Notes under the pieces: generated by a model
Seen by the model: the letters and a program-made list of their open reading frames with translations, nothing else
Database searches by the model: none
Told to the model about the DNA's origin: nothing
Shown here: positions 42,986 to 57,600 of the stretch, in pieces
How positions within the stretch are numbered: position 1 is the first letter of the stretch
Layout of the letters: each line of letters opens with the position of its first letter
Assembly (NCBI RefSeq): GCF_027409185.1
Contig: NC_084471.1
Location: 9,453,035-9,517,034, forward strand
Direction: 5' to 3'
From: Cynocephalus volans
Taxonomy: Eukaryota; Chordata; Mammalia; Dermoptera; Cynocephalidae
Length of the DNA stretch: 64,000 bases
Position numbers and translations under genes: made by a program

Positions 42986-43483
42986 GAATGTAATTTTAAA
43001 GTAACATTAACCCCTTTTATCCTCTGGTTTTAGAAATTTTTTTTTTTTTTAACTCTTCCATAAAGTGAGGAAAATAGGGAAAAATGTCAACCATCTGCAC
43101 CAGTAAATAATAACTATTAATATTACATATTTTCATTAATTTAAAAAAAATAATAAAACCTATTGGAGGTGCAAGGCAGGAGCATATGGTTGGCTTCACA
43201 GACCTCAGCCTCCTCCCAGTGCACACTTGAACCACACACACAAGGGGGAAAAAAAAGGCTGGTGGTAACCAGCCATAACAAAAATATATTCTTTGTATTC
43301 TATCATCCCTCAGGTTCATCTTGCATGTTTGCTTGAAACCACAAACGGCTACTGCACAGTTCTTATGTGTTCCAAGGAAAATTGTCTTTTAGGCTAAGAA
43401 AGATTCAAAAAAATTGTTTTCAGTACAAAAAGTCTTGTTAAGAGAAAATAATTTTTTTGCTCCCAAAATACTACAAGGTGTCT

Positions 43484-45682
43484 CTAGTGTATGTCTAGTG
43501 TACTCTGTGAGAGGTTCGAATTCAAGTCTGAGTTGTCGGTGCTGAGTCCCAGGTCCGTGGCGCTTGCACCATGGAGGTTTGCCATGCCTGGATTGCTAGC
43601 AAGCTGAGAAAGCATTGAATTCTGGTCCGGGCTGGCAAAATGCCCTTGTTCCATGGGGTTGGCCTGGGCAGCTACCAGTCCAGGATGTGGGGAACTGGTC
43701 TGTGGGGAAACGTGGTGTGGAGAAGGCTGAGGTTGCATCCTTGGGGAAGGGCTGGAGTGGGGAGGCTGGGACTGTGGCCGTGGAGAAGGGACAGGCTGGG
43801 GCGAGCGCACTTGATTGGAGAGAGAATTCGGGATCTGCTGGCCTTGTAGGTGTGGGGACTGGGCCTGACTTGGAAGCATATGCTGTTGGGGGCTCATAGG
43901 GTTGGGCTGAGCAGGGGACCCCATCTGTTGCTGAAGGAGTCGCTGCTGATAGGCCTGCAGACTGGCTCCTGCCTCTGCTCCTAAGGCCTGGGGGAGTTGG
44001 CCCATCTGTCCCATATTCCCTTGCATCTGTTGCATGTGATGCTGCATCCGCTGTTGCTGCTGCTGCTGCTGCTGTTGGGGGTAGCCAACTCCTTGGGGTT
44101 GCTGGAACTGGTTATGGTTGGCCATTCCAGGACCTATTCCTGGTCCTGCTCCCTGCTGCTGCTGCTGCTGCATCATCTGCTGTCGTCTCAAGATGTCTCG
44201 GAACTGTGAAGGCATGGTGTTGTGATTCATGTTCATCTGCTGAGCTTGGGGGCTCATCCCTCCCATTGGTGGCTGGAGCTGCTGCTGTGGTTGCTGCTGG
44301 GGCAGGCCAGCCCTCTGGACACCTGCCTGCATGGGATTCATGTTCTGCATGGCTGGATTGGAGTGGACCCCTTGCTGACCTGGCATGGTAGGTGGCTGCA
44401 GCCCTGGCTGCCCCTGGGGCATGCCGGACTGCCCTGGGAGGGATTGTGGATTAGAGTTGGCATACTTGGCAGCCCGCTGCTTGATGAATGCAGCCAACAG
44501 CTGGGGGTTGGCGTGAAGGATACTGAGCACCTGTTGCTGCTGTAGGGGAGAGCTGGGAGACCTGAGAGTCCGCAGAAGGTTTTGTAAGGCTTGTTGAGAC
44601 ACAGTGCCTGGTTTGAGTGGGCTCACACCTACCTGGCCCAATCCTGGTTGTGGAGCCATGTTCAAGGGCTGACCATGCTGGGCCACTGACATCATGGCTG
44701 GCCTTGGCATCCCAGACTGTAGTTGTTGGGGCTGAGGCAATCCTCCTTGTGCCCAGGGTGGCTGTTGCTGCATCCCTGTGGGCCCCATTCCTGGTTCCAA
44801 ATGCCCACTGGGACCTCTGGCCATGGGAGGTGGGTTCAGACCCATGGGGGCCATGGGAGTCATCTGGGGCATCTGGTGCTGGATTGGCCTTTGAAAAATT
44901 TGCACATGGGCCATCTGGCGTTGTGTCTCGGCTGCCCTCTGAATCTGCATTGCCATTTCCACTGCAGCAGGTGGGGGCCCTGGAAGGGGTGGCTGAACAG
45001 TCTGAGGGGGAGTTGGAGGGGTCACCTGACCTGCTGCCTTACCCTGGGACACAGGGCCAGCAGCTTGAGTCCTAGGCAAGTAGGGTGGCATGCTGTTGGG
45101 AGGGGTGGGCTGGGGCTGAGAGGTGGGCTGGGGTTGGGGCGTTTGTGGGGTGGTTGGCTGTTGGCCAGTTGGCGTGGTTGGAGTGGCAGGAGTTGGGGAG
45201 GGCAGGCCCTGCTGCTGCCCCACCACACCAGTTCGCTGCATGCTGGCCATTCTCCTGCGGAGCATCTGGGCCTGCTGTAGCCGGTGTTGCAGCTGCTGTT
45301 GCCGGAGCTTTTGCTTGATGTTTAGGCAGAATGGCACAGGGCACTTGTTCTCCTGGCAGTGCTTGGCATGGTAGCAGCAGAGGGCAATGAGCTGCTTGCA
45401 GATGGGGCATCCACCATTAGTTTTCCGTTTGCAACCCTTGGTATGCTGCACAACCCGCTTCATCTTCTGGCAAGAGGGCAGGGAGCAATTGGCATTCCGG
45501 CACTGGCAGGCGTGGACCAGAGACTGGATACAGCGCTGGATGCTCAGGCGGCGAGAGTCTCCTGGGCTCTGGGTGGCTGCAGCCTGCTGGTTGTTGCTCT
45601 CGTCATCCAAGCCGAGACCTAGTTTCTCCATTTTGTGGTCATGGTTTTTAGTGTTATAACAGGTGATACATAAGTCATAATC
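43484..45682 (-). CDS. EP300: EP300 exon 31 (coding part): ZZ end, TAZ2, IBiD, Q-rich tail
   Basis: Acceptor TTTCCCCCCAG before GATTATGACTTATG. 732 codons and TAG at 43486-43484. It begins in the ZZ finger ([20 protein letters not shown]), then TAZ2 ([40 protein letters not shown]), which binds p53 and many activators. Next is a P/Q linker, IBiD/NCBD ([39 protein letters not shown]), which binds steroid-receptor coactivators and IRF3, then Q-rich sequence. Compared with human as I recall it, the tail has a 9-Q run after GVGYP instead of about 4, and an extra PQ in [14 protein letters not shown]. Confidence 0.98.
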   Translation of the reverse strand, partial: DYDLCITCYNTKNHDHKMEKLGLGLDDESNNQQAAATQSPGDSRRLSIQRCIQSLVHACQCRNANCSLPSCQKMKRVVQHTKGCKRKTNGGCPICKQLIALCCYHAKHCQENKCPVPFCLNIKQKLRQQQLQHRLQQAQMLRRRMASMQRTGVVGQQQGLPSPTPATPTTPTGQQPTTPQTPQPQPTSQPQPTPPNSMPPYLPRTQAAGPVSQGKAAGQVTPPTPPQTVQPPLPGPPPAAVEMAMQIQRAAETQRQMAHVQIFQRPIQHQMPQMTPMAPMGLNPPPMARGPSGHLEPGMGPTGMQQQPPWAQGGLPQPQQLQSGMPRPAMMSVAQHGQPLNMAPQPGLGQVGVSPLKPGTVSQQALQNLLRTLRSPSSPLQQQQVLSILHANPQLLAAFIKQRAAKYANSNPQSLPGQSGMPQGQPGLQPPTMPGQQGVHSNPAMQNMNPMQAGVQRAGLPQQQPQQQLQPPMGGMSPQAQQMNMNHNTMPSQFRDILRRQQMMQQQQQQGAGPGIGPGMANHNQFQQPQGVGYPQQQQQQQQQRMQHHMQQMQGNMGQMGQLPQALGAEAGASLQAYQQRLLQQQMGSPAQPNPMSPQQHMLPSQAQSPHLQGQQIPNSLSNQVRSPQPVPSPRPQSQPPHSSPSPRMQPQPSPHHVSPQTSSPHPGLVAAQANPMEQGHFASPDQNSMLSQLASNPGMANLHGASATDLGLSTDNSDLNSNLSQSTLDIH

Positions 45683-48600
45683 CTGGGGGGAAAAAACAGG
45701 AGGTGCAGGTAAACTCTCCAAGATTTAAGTCATTCAAAAATATTTTATATTTTCTGCTTAGGTTAGAAAGGCCCCTTTTTGTAGCTTCTTCAGCTCTGCC
45801 ATTCAAACATGAGGCCAGGCCCCTTCTGCTCCTCTGACAATGGGAACCCTGCAGAGCCCACTCCTCCTTCCCCCTTCCCCTGGTGCCTACCTCACAGACA
45901 GTGCAGTGCCAGCGTGTCTCCACGTGGTGCTTGCACTCATTGCAGGTATAGACAAAGCGGTCCTGGCTCTGCGTGTGCAGCTCCACCAGCATGCACATGG
46001 TGGACCACTGGGCCCTTCGGAGTGAAGAGAACTCCAGGTGCTTGTCCCTTGCAAGGGTGAGAAACGCATCCCGACCATCCATTAGATCACAGGGAATGAG
46101 AGGGTCAGGATCAACGATGGGAGGCAGAGAGTTGGCAGCAGGGCCAGCAATGAGGCGGATCACAAAGAAAACCTGCAAATAAACAATTTTATTGTGACTC
46201 TGGAACTAGGGCACCACCTTAGCAGACAGGTGAGTCAGGCTGGACACCAGCAAGACTATGAATGCTGAGTTAAGTTTCACAACCATGTCCCTTCTCCTGC
46301 TTCACATATCTCTGGTCTCTTCTTTGAGACTGACTTTGATGAAACTAAAATTCATATCCTGTTATCTTTTCTACCCCACTCAACAATTCTTTCAAAATAA
46401 GAATGGTCTAGTTTAGGTACAAAAAACATGTACAGTGGACATTTTGCTTTAAGACGACTGTCTACTTTAAGGTGTAATCCATGGTTTCACCTGAATCCAA
46501 TTACAAGAAACCAAATCCAAATACACATTCTGCAAGGAAACTGGCCTGGGCTTGTCAACAAAATGCCCTTATCATGAAAGAAAATGAGGCTGGGGACTGT
46601 TCAAAATGGAAGACGACTAAGGAGACTCAGCAACTCAACATGACCCATAATCTATGATTGGAATATAAGGACCAGACATTAGATGGTGGCACTGGGTTAA
46701 GTTTCCTGAGTACAAAACCGTAGTGTGGTTACACAGAGGATGTCTTCTTTCTTAGAAGGTACTTGCTAAAATGTAGTAAGTGGTGGTACTGGTGTTTCTG
46801 TGCAGCTTTCCTGTAGGTTTGAAATTTTAAAATAAAAAGATAGCAGGGTGGCAGGGATAAAAGCAAAACTCTCCTTAGTCCTTGTTGAAGAAGCAGAAAG
46901 ATTTTTATCACTCATAACCACCATCAATTCCCACAACTATTAGTATAAAGGCTGCAGCAAGAAGCTGGTATTATAAATGTATATGAAATGAATTAGAATT
47001 ATAAACTTTATTAAACTGAAGAAAATACATTTGAGGTCTACTTGGGCAGCAATGCTTGCTGCTTTTGTCACATTAGAACTAAGCCAATATGTGAATTTAT
47101 AACCCAAATCAACCTCAGATTCTAACTCCTAATAGGTAACTACTACCTCTCTCTTTTTCAGATTAAACAAAGTCATGGAGTGTGTCCACAGTATATTCTT
47201 ATATACTTACAATATATTCTAAGGGCCTTTCCCAATTGCTCTATTATGCTAGAATTTAGTGGCATTAAATATTGCTTGAAATACCTAATAATTATTACCT
47301 AAGTGAGATACCCACTAGAATTCAGAAATCCTTCCACTTCACAAACATGGCTGAGGTAATGGTATTAGGCCTATTATTACTTTAAAGCTGTCATGTTGAC
47401 CTTATTAGGTCCTCAAGCCAAAACAAAAAAAGGGGTGAGAAGGGTAGGGAAGTGGAATATGGGCAAAGATGCTCTGAAGCACCATTATAATCAACACCTC
47501 TCTAAAAAGGGATTCTCTGTATTTCTTAAAGACACTGCTTAACCAATCTGGTTGAAATTCCACGCCTAAAATCAAGGCTTCAGTTCCTTCTCCCATGTAA
47601 TTGCCACTTCCTATATGAAGAACTTGCTAATGACATATTTGAGAACAAAGAGTCAGACTGACATGAATGACTCTTTGAGTCTCCTGGCTTTCCTTATTTC
47701 ACTGATTATAATGTTGAAGGTAAAAAAAACTCACACCCAAACTACTTACAACAGATAAACAATGTAAGCAACAAGATAACTCAAAATTTTCATTGAGAAG
47801 GGGTTTTAAGTACAAACACGAAAGTTTAACTTTTCTCTAGTTGTACTTCTTAATTCACTTTCAGAAAAGCTAACAATCAACATTTTTCTTTCTTTTTCCA
47901 AAGTGCCATTACAGACAAATTGGAATGGCCAATGGAATTCTAAGTAGCTTGGTTAAACAATAAAAACAATAAAAATATTCAATAAGCTATCCTGAAAAAA
48001 ATGGACAAATGTTACAAACCTAAGAAGATTACAAACGATAGGGTTAGAAATTAGAAAAACTATGATTATACCTTTCTAAGTAACACACAATCCAAACCAT
48101 TCAGATTTAAACACAGCTGCACAGCTGAAGAAAACTGAACATTTCCTACTTTACCATCTATTCTAACCACCCTCTTTTCTTCCTAATTATCCCTCAAATG
48201 ATTTCTTCTTTCTGAATTTTGAATGGTCTGGTGCTCACATCATAAATGCCAATTGGGGTGGGCAGTTTAGAAACCTTGCCCTGTTTTTCCTTCAACTCGT
48301 GGTGGCTGCATCTTACCTCTTTGTGCTTCTCCATGGTGGCATACAGTTTCTGTGAAAGATCATTGGATACATTGGGCATGCCAGGCTTCTTCTTGTTGCC
48401 CCTACTTAGGCTGCTCTTGTTTTTGCTGGTTTTCTTGTTATTCTTCTTTTTAGCATTTTTGCTGTCTCCCTTTGTCACCTATAGGGTAGCACAAAAGAGA
48501 AAAGAAAGTTTTAAGTTTTTGTTAAAAGTGGCTTAGAGGTAACACTGAGGGTAAAAACACTCCTCCTTCTTTGAAACTAGAGATCATATTTCACTAGTTG

Positions 48601-51600
48601 CACTCTGCACTTCTCTCTCCTTTTTAAGCTGTAGTTTATAGTAAACTAATGTTTACTAATATATTTGCCCTAATTTTCTCCTGGTGAAGAAGATCCCTCG
48701 TTAATGACAGCCTTAGCTTTTCGCCTAGAAGAGCCCCAGAGTTTGTAGACCCCACTGATGGAAAATATTCCAGACGTGGTGAAAGGGAACAAGGAGTGAG
48801 TGGCAGTGTGGGGTAGTGAAGGGAGGGGAGTCAGAGACCTTGGTTTCATCTCCTTCCACTCATATTTTAGAATTTTATGAGCCTACCAAAAAAAAAAAAA
48901 CAACAACCAAACAAACAAAAAAACCCCAGAACAAAAACAGAACCACCCTAAAAACCATTCAATCAATAAGTTTAGATGAGGGTATAAAGAGTTCTTTAAC
49001 AGATTATTTAGGGGAGACTTCTAGATATGCTATGAGGAAATAACTGACCAGGTTTTATATGTCCTATATGGGTGACAGGAAAACTGTGGCCCAGGCTTGC
49101 TTTGTATAGCTAAGAATGATTTTTTTTAAATTTAAAAGCGTTTTTTTTTTTTTTTTTTTTTTTTGGAGGCTGGCTGGTATGGGGATCCAAACCCTTGACC
49201 CTGGTGTTACAACACAGTGCTCTAAAAGTGGTTATATTAAAAAAAAAAAAAAAAAAAAAAAAGGAATATATGCCAGAGGAGATATGTGACCCACAAGGCC
49301 TACGATATCCATAATCTTTTACCAGCTTACATTACTCAAAGTCCGAGATACCATTTTAAAAGGGGGTCGGACTGCTAAAAAGGTTGAAAATCACTGAAAC
49401 AGAACCTCAGTAACCTTTCTAAGCCAACATTTCTTGCCCAATTTAAAGAGCTCCTGCACACCTGAGAGGTTTTCTTTTTCTTTTAAATGCCTGATGGCTT
49501 TTAAACCAAGTTGAAAGTTTAAGCTCTCCTCTGGATTATTAGTATCAAGGTCGAGGTTTAGATTAAAGAAGAAAACTCCTTGCCCTTACGTCTGTGCTTT
49601 CGTTGCTGGTGTTTTCTTCTCGCTTTCTCTCTTCTTCCTCCTGTTCCAGTTCCTTAATGCTCTCTTCCAGAACATTGGGCCAGAAATCACCCTCAAAGTA
49701 AGGCAATTCTTTTGCACTTGTTAGTCGATCTTCAGTAGCTTGTTTAAAAATATCCTGTAAAAATACCCATGTACAAATTTGTTTTTTTCCAAGGCAAATG
49801 ATCCTGCTAAGATCAACTGTACTTAACCATTTACCACTCCTGCACTCATTCTTGGAATTTCAGCTGCTTTAAGTGAGAGCTATGTTCAAAAACCCCAAAC
49901 TACAAATAGTGAAAACTATTTGCTGTAGAATGATTTGCTGGGCTGCGTGGGAAAATATCCAGTTGATGTTTTCAATTGAGTAGTTCAAGTTCATATCATG
50001 AGATAATCTATATTCATGAATACTTAAAATAAGTTATTAAGAATACATTTTTAATTCGTCACATATTTAAAACAGGGATTTCTTAATCTACAACTCATTT
50101 CAAATATACGAAATAAAAATACTTTACAAATTACACGGAAGAGGTAGAGAACAAACAGAAGACTTTTGTTATAAAATGACAGAATAAAGGCAGCAAGATT
50201 AGTACATTTCCAGATCTATCATTTCTTTCCCACCAAGCTCCAACTGACCTTGTAGTCATGGACAATACGCTCTGACACAGCCTTGTCAAGCATCTTTTTG
50301 TACCATTCCTGCAGTCGCTTGGGCTTGGGTATCTTTTGGTCAGGAGGATGGCAATGAAAGATATAGTCATCTCCCTCACTTGGTGGACATGCCCAAATAT
50401 GCCCTGTTGTGTACCTAACATAAAGAGAAGGAACATTCAACAGAAAAGATCATCCATTCTAGATAGAATGCTATGTTTTAAATCACAAGATAGAGTCAAT
50501 ACAGAAACCAGTGATTTCTCCCAAGATAACATAAAAGCGTACAAGCCAGCATCAGATCAAAATTCTTAGGCCAGAACTAGGCATAACGCACAGCACTAAT
50601 AATGGATCTCACATTGCCTACTTCTTTTTGGAAGCCATAGAGGAGTTGTGAATTTCACTTGTAGAGGGGATGGCTTGGCCCTGGATTTAAAAATCCCAAA
50701 CTTACATTTTAAGACCAAATAAAGATTACAATGTAAAGGAAAATTGACCCATTTTAACAAGAGAGCTAAATGAAAAACAAATTGTTGGGTAATGACTTGC
50801 AAGATGGAGTATTTTCAGAGACATATCTGCTTAAAGGTAAGGAGTATCTCCAGATCTTTGTTTCTGGTCTTGACACCCAGGTACAAAACGATCATATAGA
50901 GTTTAACATTCTACCCGCAGCTGAGTAACAAGCCAACCTTCAAACCAAATTGTACCCAACAGCTTAACTAAACAAAATAAAACTAATGTGGGATGGGTTG
51001 AATAGAGCCAAAATATTCATTTCTTTCCTACGGACAACAATGACTTCAAAGGGGTTCCAACAAAGTTGGGATTATATTTCTGCTAGATGAGAACCAGGAT
51101 GAGAAAAATAAAAAGGCAAAAAGATATATATGTTCCCTGTCTTACCACAATACTGCACTATTTTAAAAAATAATATTCATTTTCAATATGCTTACCCTAA
51201 TTTCTTGACATATTCCAAATATCCAATTAGAATTTCATGATAGACTGCAGTCCTCAAGCATTTAGGACGAAAGAAATGAACACTATCAAGGTAAGATATG
51301 TATACTCTCCTATACCAAATGGGGAGAAAAAAACAAGTCACATAATGAGTTCTTACTTGGTGCTTTCTGGGTGGGGGTCAGGGGTGGGGGGTGGTCTGAA
51401 CCCTTGACCTTGGTGTTATAACATGACACACTAACCCACTGAACTAACTGGCCAGCCTGAGTTCTTACTTCATGTGGCTAAAAACACCTCTCATCTCTCC
51501 TATGCTCTTTGCTTGTACTGTCATTTGTAACGCTCACACAGTTAGGTAAATGACTAGACTGTAAACCTTTAGGGAAGTTTAGTGAGCCTATGGATTCATT

Positions 51601-54600
51601 ATATTTTTAGTTCCTAGCAAGCAGTGCCTGGCACATACTAAATCAGTATTTGTTGATCCCAGTATATTCTGGTAGCATTATTTATCCTAGCTTTTATACT
51701 ACTTTTGGACACCAGAAATTCTAAACCCATTTGTATGATAGTCTTTCACATAACACTCAGAGAGATATTTAACCATCTAGATTTAAGCCTGTCTACCCAT
51801 TCATATCCTTTTCCTTCATACTACTACCAAAGAAGAGCAGTAATGAGCAGTTATTTTCTGTTTGGGTTGTTTGTAAAACTGTTTCACTTTAATACTAACT
51901 GGACACTTGAGATTTTTGCATTTCCAAACCAAGCACGCCAAACACTTTCTTGCCCCTTATGGTTTCCCACCTAAATTAGAAGCTAGGTATAGTGAGTGAG
52001 TCATACCTCTGGTTGGGTGGAGGGCAGTCAGAGCCATACTCTTGAACATGCATACCAAAGAAGCACAAGTCAACACCATCAATCTCTTCAAAGGCAAAGA
52101 GGGCTTTGGTTCGATATGGAAAGGATTCTGCCATCTCTCCACTATCTACAAACCTACAAAATTCAGATTGAGGATCAAAACCGCAACATATGTCATTCAG
52201 ATTGGAATCACCAAAAGTAAACCACATATGAACAACACAGGATCTATAAGGGAAGAAAAGGGAAAATTACTAGATACCTTGCTTTCATGCCTGGTTTGAC
52301 TTCCACAGTTTTGTCAGAAGCATGAACTACCCTAACAGTGACCTCTCCTGACTCAGGGTGACTTTGTCGCCTCAAAAATTCATTCACACGATTCTCCAGA
52401 AAAGTGCCAAGCCTGGTAGATGGCAACCCTAGGAATGTAAGAGTTAAAAGTTATCACAGTGCAAATTTATTACTGTCTTAAGGTTCAATTTTAAATCTCA
52501 TTTGTGTTTTTCAATACAAATAGGGTAACTTGCTGGATTTTTAAAAACTCAGCAAGGCAGTCAATACTTTTTTAAAAATATGGAACATTTTTCAAATTTA
52601 CGTACCATAATAGTACAGGGGCCATGCTAATCTTCTCTGTATTGTGCCAATTTTAGTGTATGTGCTGATAAAGCAAGCATGGTACGCGATAATTTCTAAA
52701 TATATTTCCCCCAGTTTTATATTTTGAAAATTTTCCAATTTCGGAAGAGTTAAAAATATAGAATAAACATACATACATAAGTACCTTGCCTTAATTGCAA
52801 TATTTAAAAATAACAATGGTTGAACACTTTGAGAAACATTAAGTCTGTAGGTCAACAAAACACTACAAAACTCACTTACGGGATGGCAATTCTGGCCAAT
52901 CATTTCCACATCTGCCCCCCACTGTGAAATGCCCCAAATACAAAGAAATATAGGAACAAGAGCAACACATATCTTGTACATTTTACAAATCTTTTTTCTT
53001 AGATATTTTTCTTTTTCTTACATCTAATGAATGTCACACCAAAAGTATATTATAGTTCACCTTCACATAGATTACAGAATTATTTTATTTTTACTCTAAT
53101 TAAATAATTTTAAATAAGGTTAAAACACATTAACTTATTTTGGATGGTTTCTTCCTAATTAGGCTTCAGAAGATTTGCCAAAAAAAAGAAAAAAAAAAAG
53201 AAAAGTTTTGCCAAGATTTACCTGTAAGAATAAGTTTTTTTTAGCATAGCTGTAAAAATGAAACTTACTTTTAGCAGAAAACTTATTTTCTTTCCTAGTT
53301 CGTGCAGTTTTCTTTAAACAGCCATCACAGACAAATCTAAAATTTAAACCAAGACGTTGCTTACACAACTTATGAGAAGCATTTAAAGTAGTGTACATAA
53401 CAAAATCTATTGTCTGAATAAAAAGTTAAAATTCGAAACACAACCTGGTAGAGATATTTATAAATATATAACAAAGAGTTAATATAATAATGAATATACA
53501 AAGAGCTTTCAGAAATCAATTAAAAAAAAAAGGATAAATAACCTAACCGACAAACAGGCAATAGGCATGAAGAAATGAAAAGGGCATATAAGTTGGTTTA
53601 CGTATGAAAAGATGAAGAAGGTTTTGGGGGCCGGACCGTGGCTCACTCAGGAAAGTGTGGTGCTGATAACACCAAGGCCACGGGTTTGGATCCCATATAG
53701 GGTTGGCCGGTTGCTCACTGGGTGAGCGTGGTGCTGACAACACCAAGTCAAGGGTTAAGATCCGCTTACTGGTCATCTTTTTTTAAAAAAAAAAGAGAGA
53801 GAAGATGACAAAGGTTTACAAATTAAGACAGGAATTTTTTATTTTTGGCCAATCACTTGGCAAAAGTTAAGTGCTGACACTCCCTGTATGCTACTGGTGG
53901 GAATGTACAATGTACATTTGACAGGAGAACTAATAGACTTAAAACAAATTCTTTGCTCCTGCAATTGCATGGGATGTGTGCACATATGTACAGTTTTTCT
54001 TATTAAAACTTAAGACAATGTAAATATTCATCAACAAAGTAAATAAATGGATTATTAGTACATTATACAATACTATGCATCCATTAAAAATGCAGCAGAC
54101 ATAACCTAAAACAAGATGGAAAAATTAAAAATAATATATATAAATCAATAAAATGTATGTTTATTCATAGAAACAGGTGTGGAAAAAATCCTTCTAAACT
54201 GATGGCTACGGTTATTCCTGTGGTGAGGAACTTGGGTGGGAGGGGAGAAAGTGAAACTTGCTTTTTACCTTATCAACTTTCATACGATTCAAATTTTATA
54301 ATAAAAAAATTATATCCGATTAGGAAAAAGCAAACTTAATATAGTGATAACAGAGATTTTCTCCACCCAGCTGACTAGTGGTAAATTGCAAGAGTCATAA
54401 GTCTCAATCATTTTTATGAAGTCTGTGATTAAGCACTAAAAAGGCACACTTAAAGCCAAGTCACACTGAAGATAAAAAGGTAGCCACTTAACATTACCTA
54501 TTTCAATTTTTCTGAGTTTTATTTTCTGGATATATATATATATATATTTTTTGAGGGGGACGGGGGGTTGCTGGCCAGTAAGGGAATCCGAACCCATATC

Positions 54601-57600
54601 CTTTGTGTTACAAGGCTGCACTCTAGCTAACTGGCCAGCCCCTGGATATTTGTTAATTAGCCTCCCCTTTCCTGTAACCTCCAAACCAGCATCAACAATC
54701 AGTCTAAGAACAGTGTGGAGATCCCATCATCCTAATGAGAGGCACTTGATATCACAGATCTCCTCCTCCTCTGGAACAGAGCTGGGATCAGCCCCATTCT
54801 TAGAGTGACAGGTGGCCTCCCTGCCTCTGATTGGACAATTATACTTTGACTACAGATATGTACCTTATTGTCCCTACACTGACAAAAAGATGTTTAAATC
54901 AAACCCTGACCAGGTTTACTGATTAGTATACCATTAACAGCATGATGTTTTCAAGGTAGACATAGAAGTGCTCCCTTGCCTCCCTCCATAGATCTATTTT
55001 CTGATTTTTCTACTGCAGTATAACATCTAAAATCTGCCAAATTTATTACATCTAACATTTGCTTGCTAGTTTCCAGGTGCCTTATCAACAGGGTTCACTT
55101 TTGATGTGTAATAACTACAATACAATTTTAATAAAAAACCCAGCAGAATAAAATATATGTATATGGGTTAAAATAAAAAAATGCATGCAAATAAGAGAAA
55201 GATGTATTTTTATTTTTGGATCCCAGGTTATTTAACGTTTTGAATCTGGATTGTAATTATTCCGAATCCAAAGAAAGAGACTTTGAAGACAGTAACTTTG
55301 AAGACATAATATAGTCACTGGAAAGAAGGAAAAAACTTGTTAATATTTATGATGAAGAAAAATTCCAGAGAAAATATTGATATAAGCCTTACCCAGCTGG
55401 CCAGATGATCTCATGATGAAGGACACAGATCTGATGCATTTTCCTGCCACACTCTGTACATTCAACAAACCTGAAAATGCAAAGCCAATTCCAAGATTAA
55501 TTCCCAAACTTTATTCCATTATTTCCCATGATTTCTGACAATTCAAAAGATAGTCAAGGTAATATACAAAGAATTAGAAAAAGTTTTAACAACATTTTTT
55601 ATTTTTTAAAAGCTTTTTAGTTATAGGTAGAGCGAATTTCAAAAACAAGTAAGTTCAGTTATTAAATGTGAAAATTTTAAATGTGACTGTGGAAAGATGA
55701 AAAAAAAGAGAAAGATCACTGCTGTTGAAACTTCCAAATTGTCTGACACCATTTTGCCTATTTTGAACACCTAGAAAATGTACACTTCAACGCCTGATGC
55801 TATGAAAGGCCTCTCTACAAACCTGGGGATTATGAGTTATGCATTAAAAATGCGGAGGACAATAGGGATGGAATACATAGCATCGAGCAAAGGTAACTTG
55901 GTGCCTCACCTGGGCCTATAAAACACCAAAACATTGGGTTGATTTAGTGAAATGTAAATGAATATTAACTGTACTGTAGACTAATAGCCTTCATACTTGA
56001 ATGTTTTCCACATTTCTATTACCTATGTTAGATGATTGTTACATAGATTTAGCCCAAGAATACAGAATCATCTGATTGGCCATGCAAATCAAGAGAATGA
56101 AAAGAAGTCATTGTGTACTGACTATTCAAGAGAATTTCAAGGGGAATTACTTACAGTTCAGGATCCAGTGTGTCATTTTTTCTCTTGGAAAATTGTTCTT
56201 TATTTATTGTACTAAGGAGAGAAGAGTGACACAATGAGAAAAATCAATAAAGACAAACAACTGATGTTCTAGTTCTAATCAAAGGGAACAAATCTCACAC
56301 TATAAATGATTTAGATTCTCTAAGAATGTACATTTAATAGGTGCATTCTTGGTTCACACAAAACGCACATTTCAGTAAAGGAACATTCTATAGGACTTTA
56401 TAGTAAATACATTTCCCCTAATGAGAAACAGAGAACTAGAAGCCCGGGAAGACCTAGAAACATTAGTTCTGTCTTCTTCTCAACTTTTAAAATCTTGCCT
56501 ACTACTCTTAGTGTTAGGTATTTATACCTTTTTATAGTTTAATGCTCCTAGACTGAGTTACAAAAGATGTTATGTATAGTGCAAAATAATTCACTATTTA
56601 AGAACAGTCTTTTTTAGGAGAGTCTTGTCAAATAACTTTTTATATCAACAGAAAATGTCAATCAACATTAAGGATACATGTTTCAGATTCTTATTCTTCA
56701 AAATAAGGGTAATTGTGAAGGACAGAAATCCAGTATTCATTGTATTTATTAAAAAAATTTCAGGGGCCGGCCCCTGGCTCACTTGGGAAAGCGTGGTGCT
56801 GACAATACCAAGTCAAGGGTTAAGATCCCCTTACCGGTCATCTTAAAAAAAAAAAAATTCACACGGCTTCCCAGCCCGAAATCTATCATACTGCAATGCT
56901 CAGCGCCTCACTACATACAGAAGCTAATAGTCTTACCAATCTCTATCTAGAATCAACTTTAGGGGACCCAACTTTGACTACTGTGATTGCTCCTAACAAA
57001 AATGAGAGCAACATATTTAAAACTGTTTCCTACACCAGGTATATCCTACAGATTCATTCATCTCTGTTAATGACATTTTCCTGAATGGCTAAGGCCTTGC
57101 CACTCAAAGTACACTATGAAGACCAGCAGCACCAGAAGGACCTGGGAGCCCACTGCAGACCTGCAGAATTGGGAGGGGGTTTCTATATTCTTCACTGTTA
57201 GAGATGTACTGCCCTAAGATTTTGAACACTTGGTAGGCCATTCTAGAGTTCAAAACGGTAAGGCTGATGTCCCTTCCTGCATCAGGGAAACCTACACTAG
57301 AGCTAACCTCCCTGAATGTTGCCCTAAGGGTCAAGGGTTCCCAGTATGTATCTGTTCTAGACCAGCTCTAACATCCTACTATATTGGATTTTAATAGCGA
57401 GTGAATGCTAAAAAAGTGCAACTTTACGACCCAATTTGGGAAAATTAATGAGGTTTTCTCAGAAGTCCCGTTTTCATTAGTAATGAGTTCCATATTTTTG
57501 TGGAATATTCTGAACAGTTTCTGTTTACTATAGGTAAATATGAACCTGCAAGAATACTACAATCATGGGCCGGCCTGTGGCTCACTCGGGAGAGTGCGGT

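Larger units (their letters stand above)
42340..43483 (-). other. EP300: EP300 3' untranslated region
   Basis: About 1.1 kb follows the EP300 stop codon. A polyadenylation signal AATAAA is read on the minus strand at 42365-42360, placing cleavage near 42340. The human EP300 3'UTR is of similar length as I recall. It holds a (TG)n tract (42500-42550), a (TA)n tract (42938-42985) and T runs. The end is inferred from the signal only. Confidence 0.75.
53337..55392 (-). other. EP300 intron 22
   Basis: 2.1 kb with a dimer SINE (53626), an old L1 3' fragment (53840-54330) and a reverse monomer SINE (54548). 54640-55390 is otherwise unrecognised. Confidence 0.75.

Noticed and set aside
44617-45280. 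Plus-strand open frames of 100-185 codons
   Set aside because: They are shadows of the GC-rich Q/P-coding EP300 exon 31.
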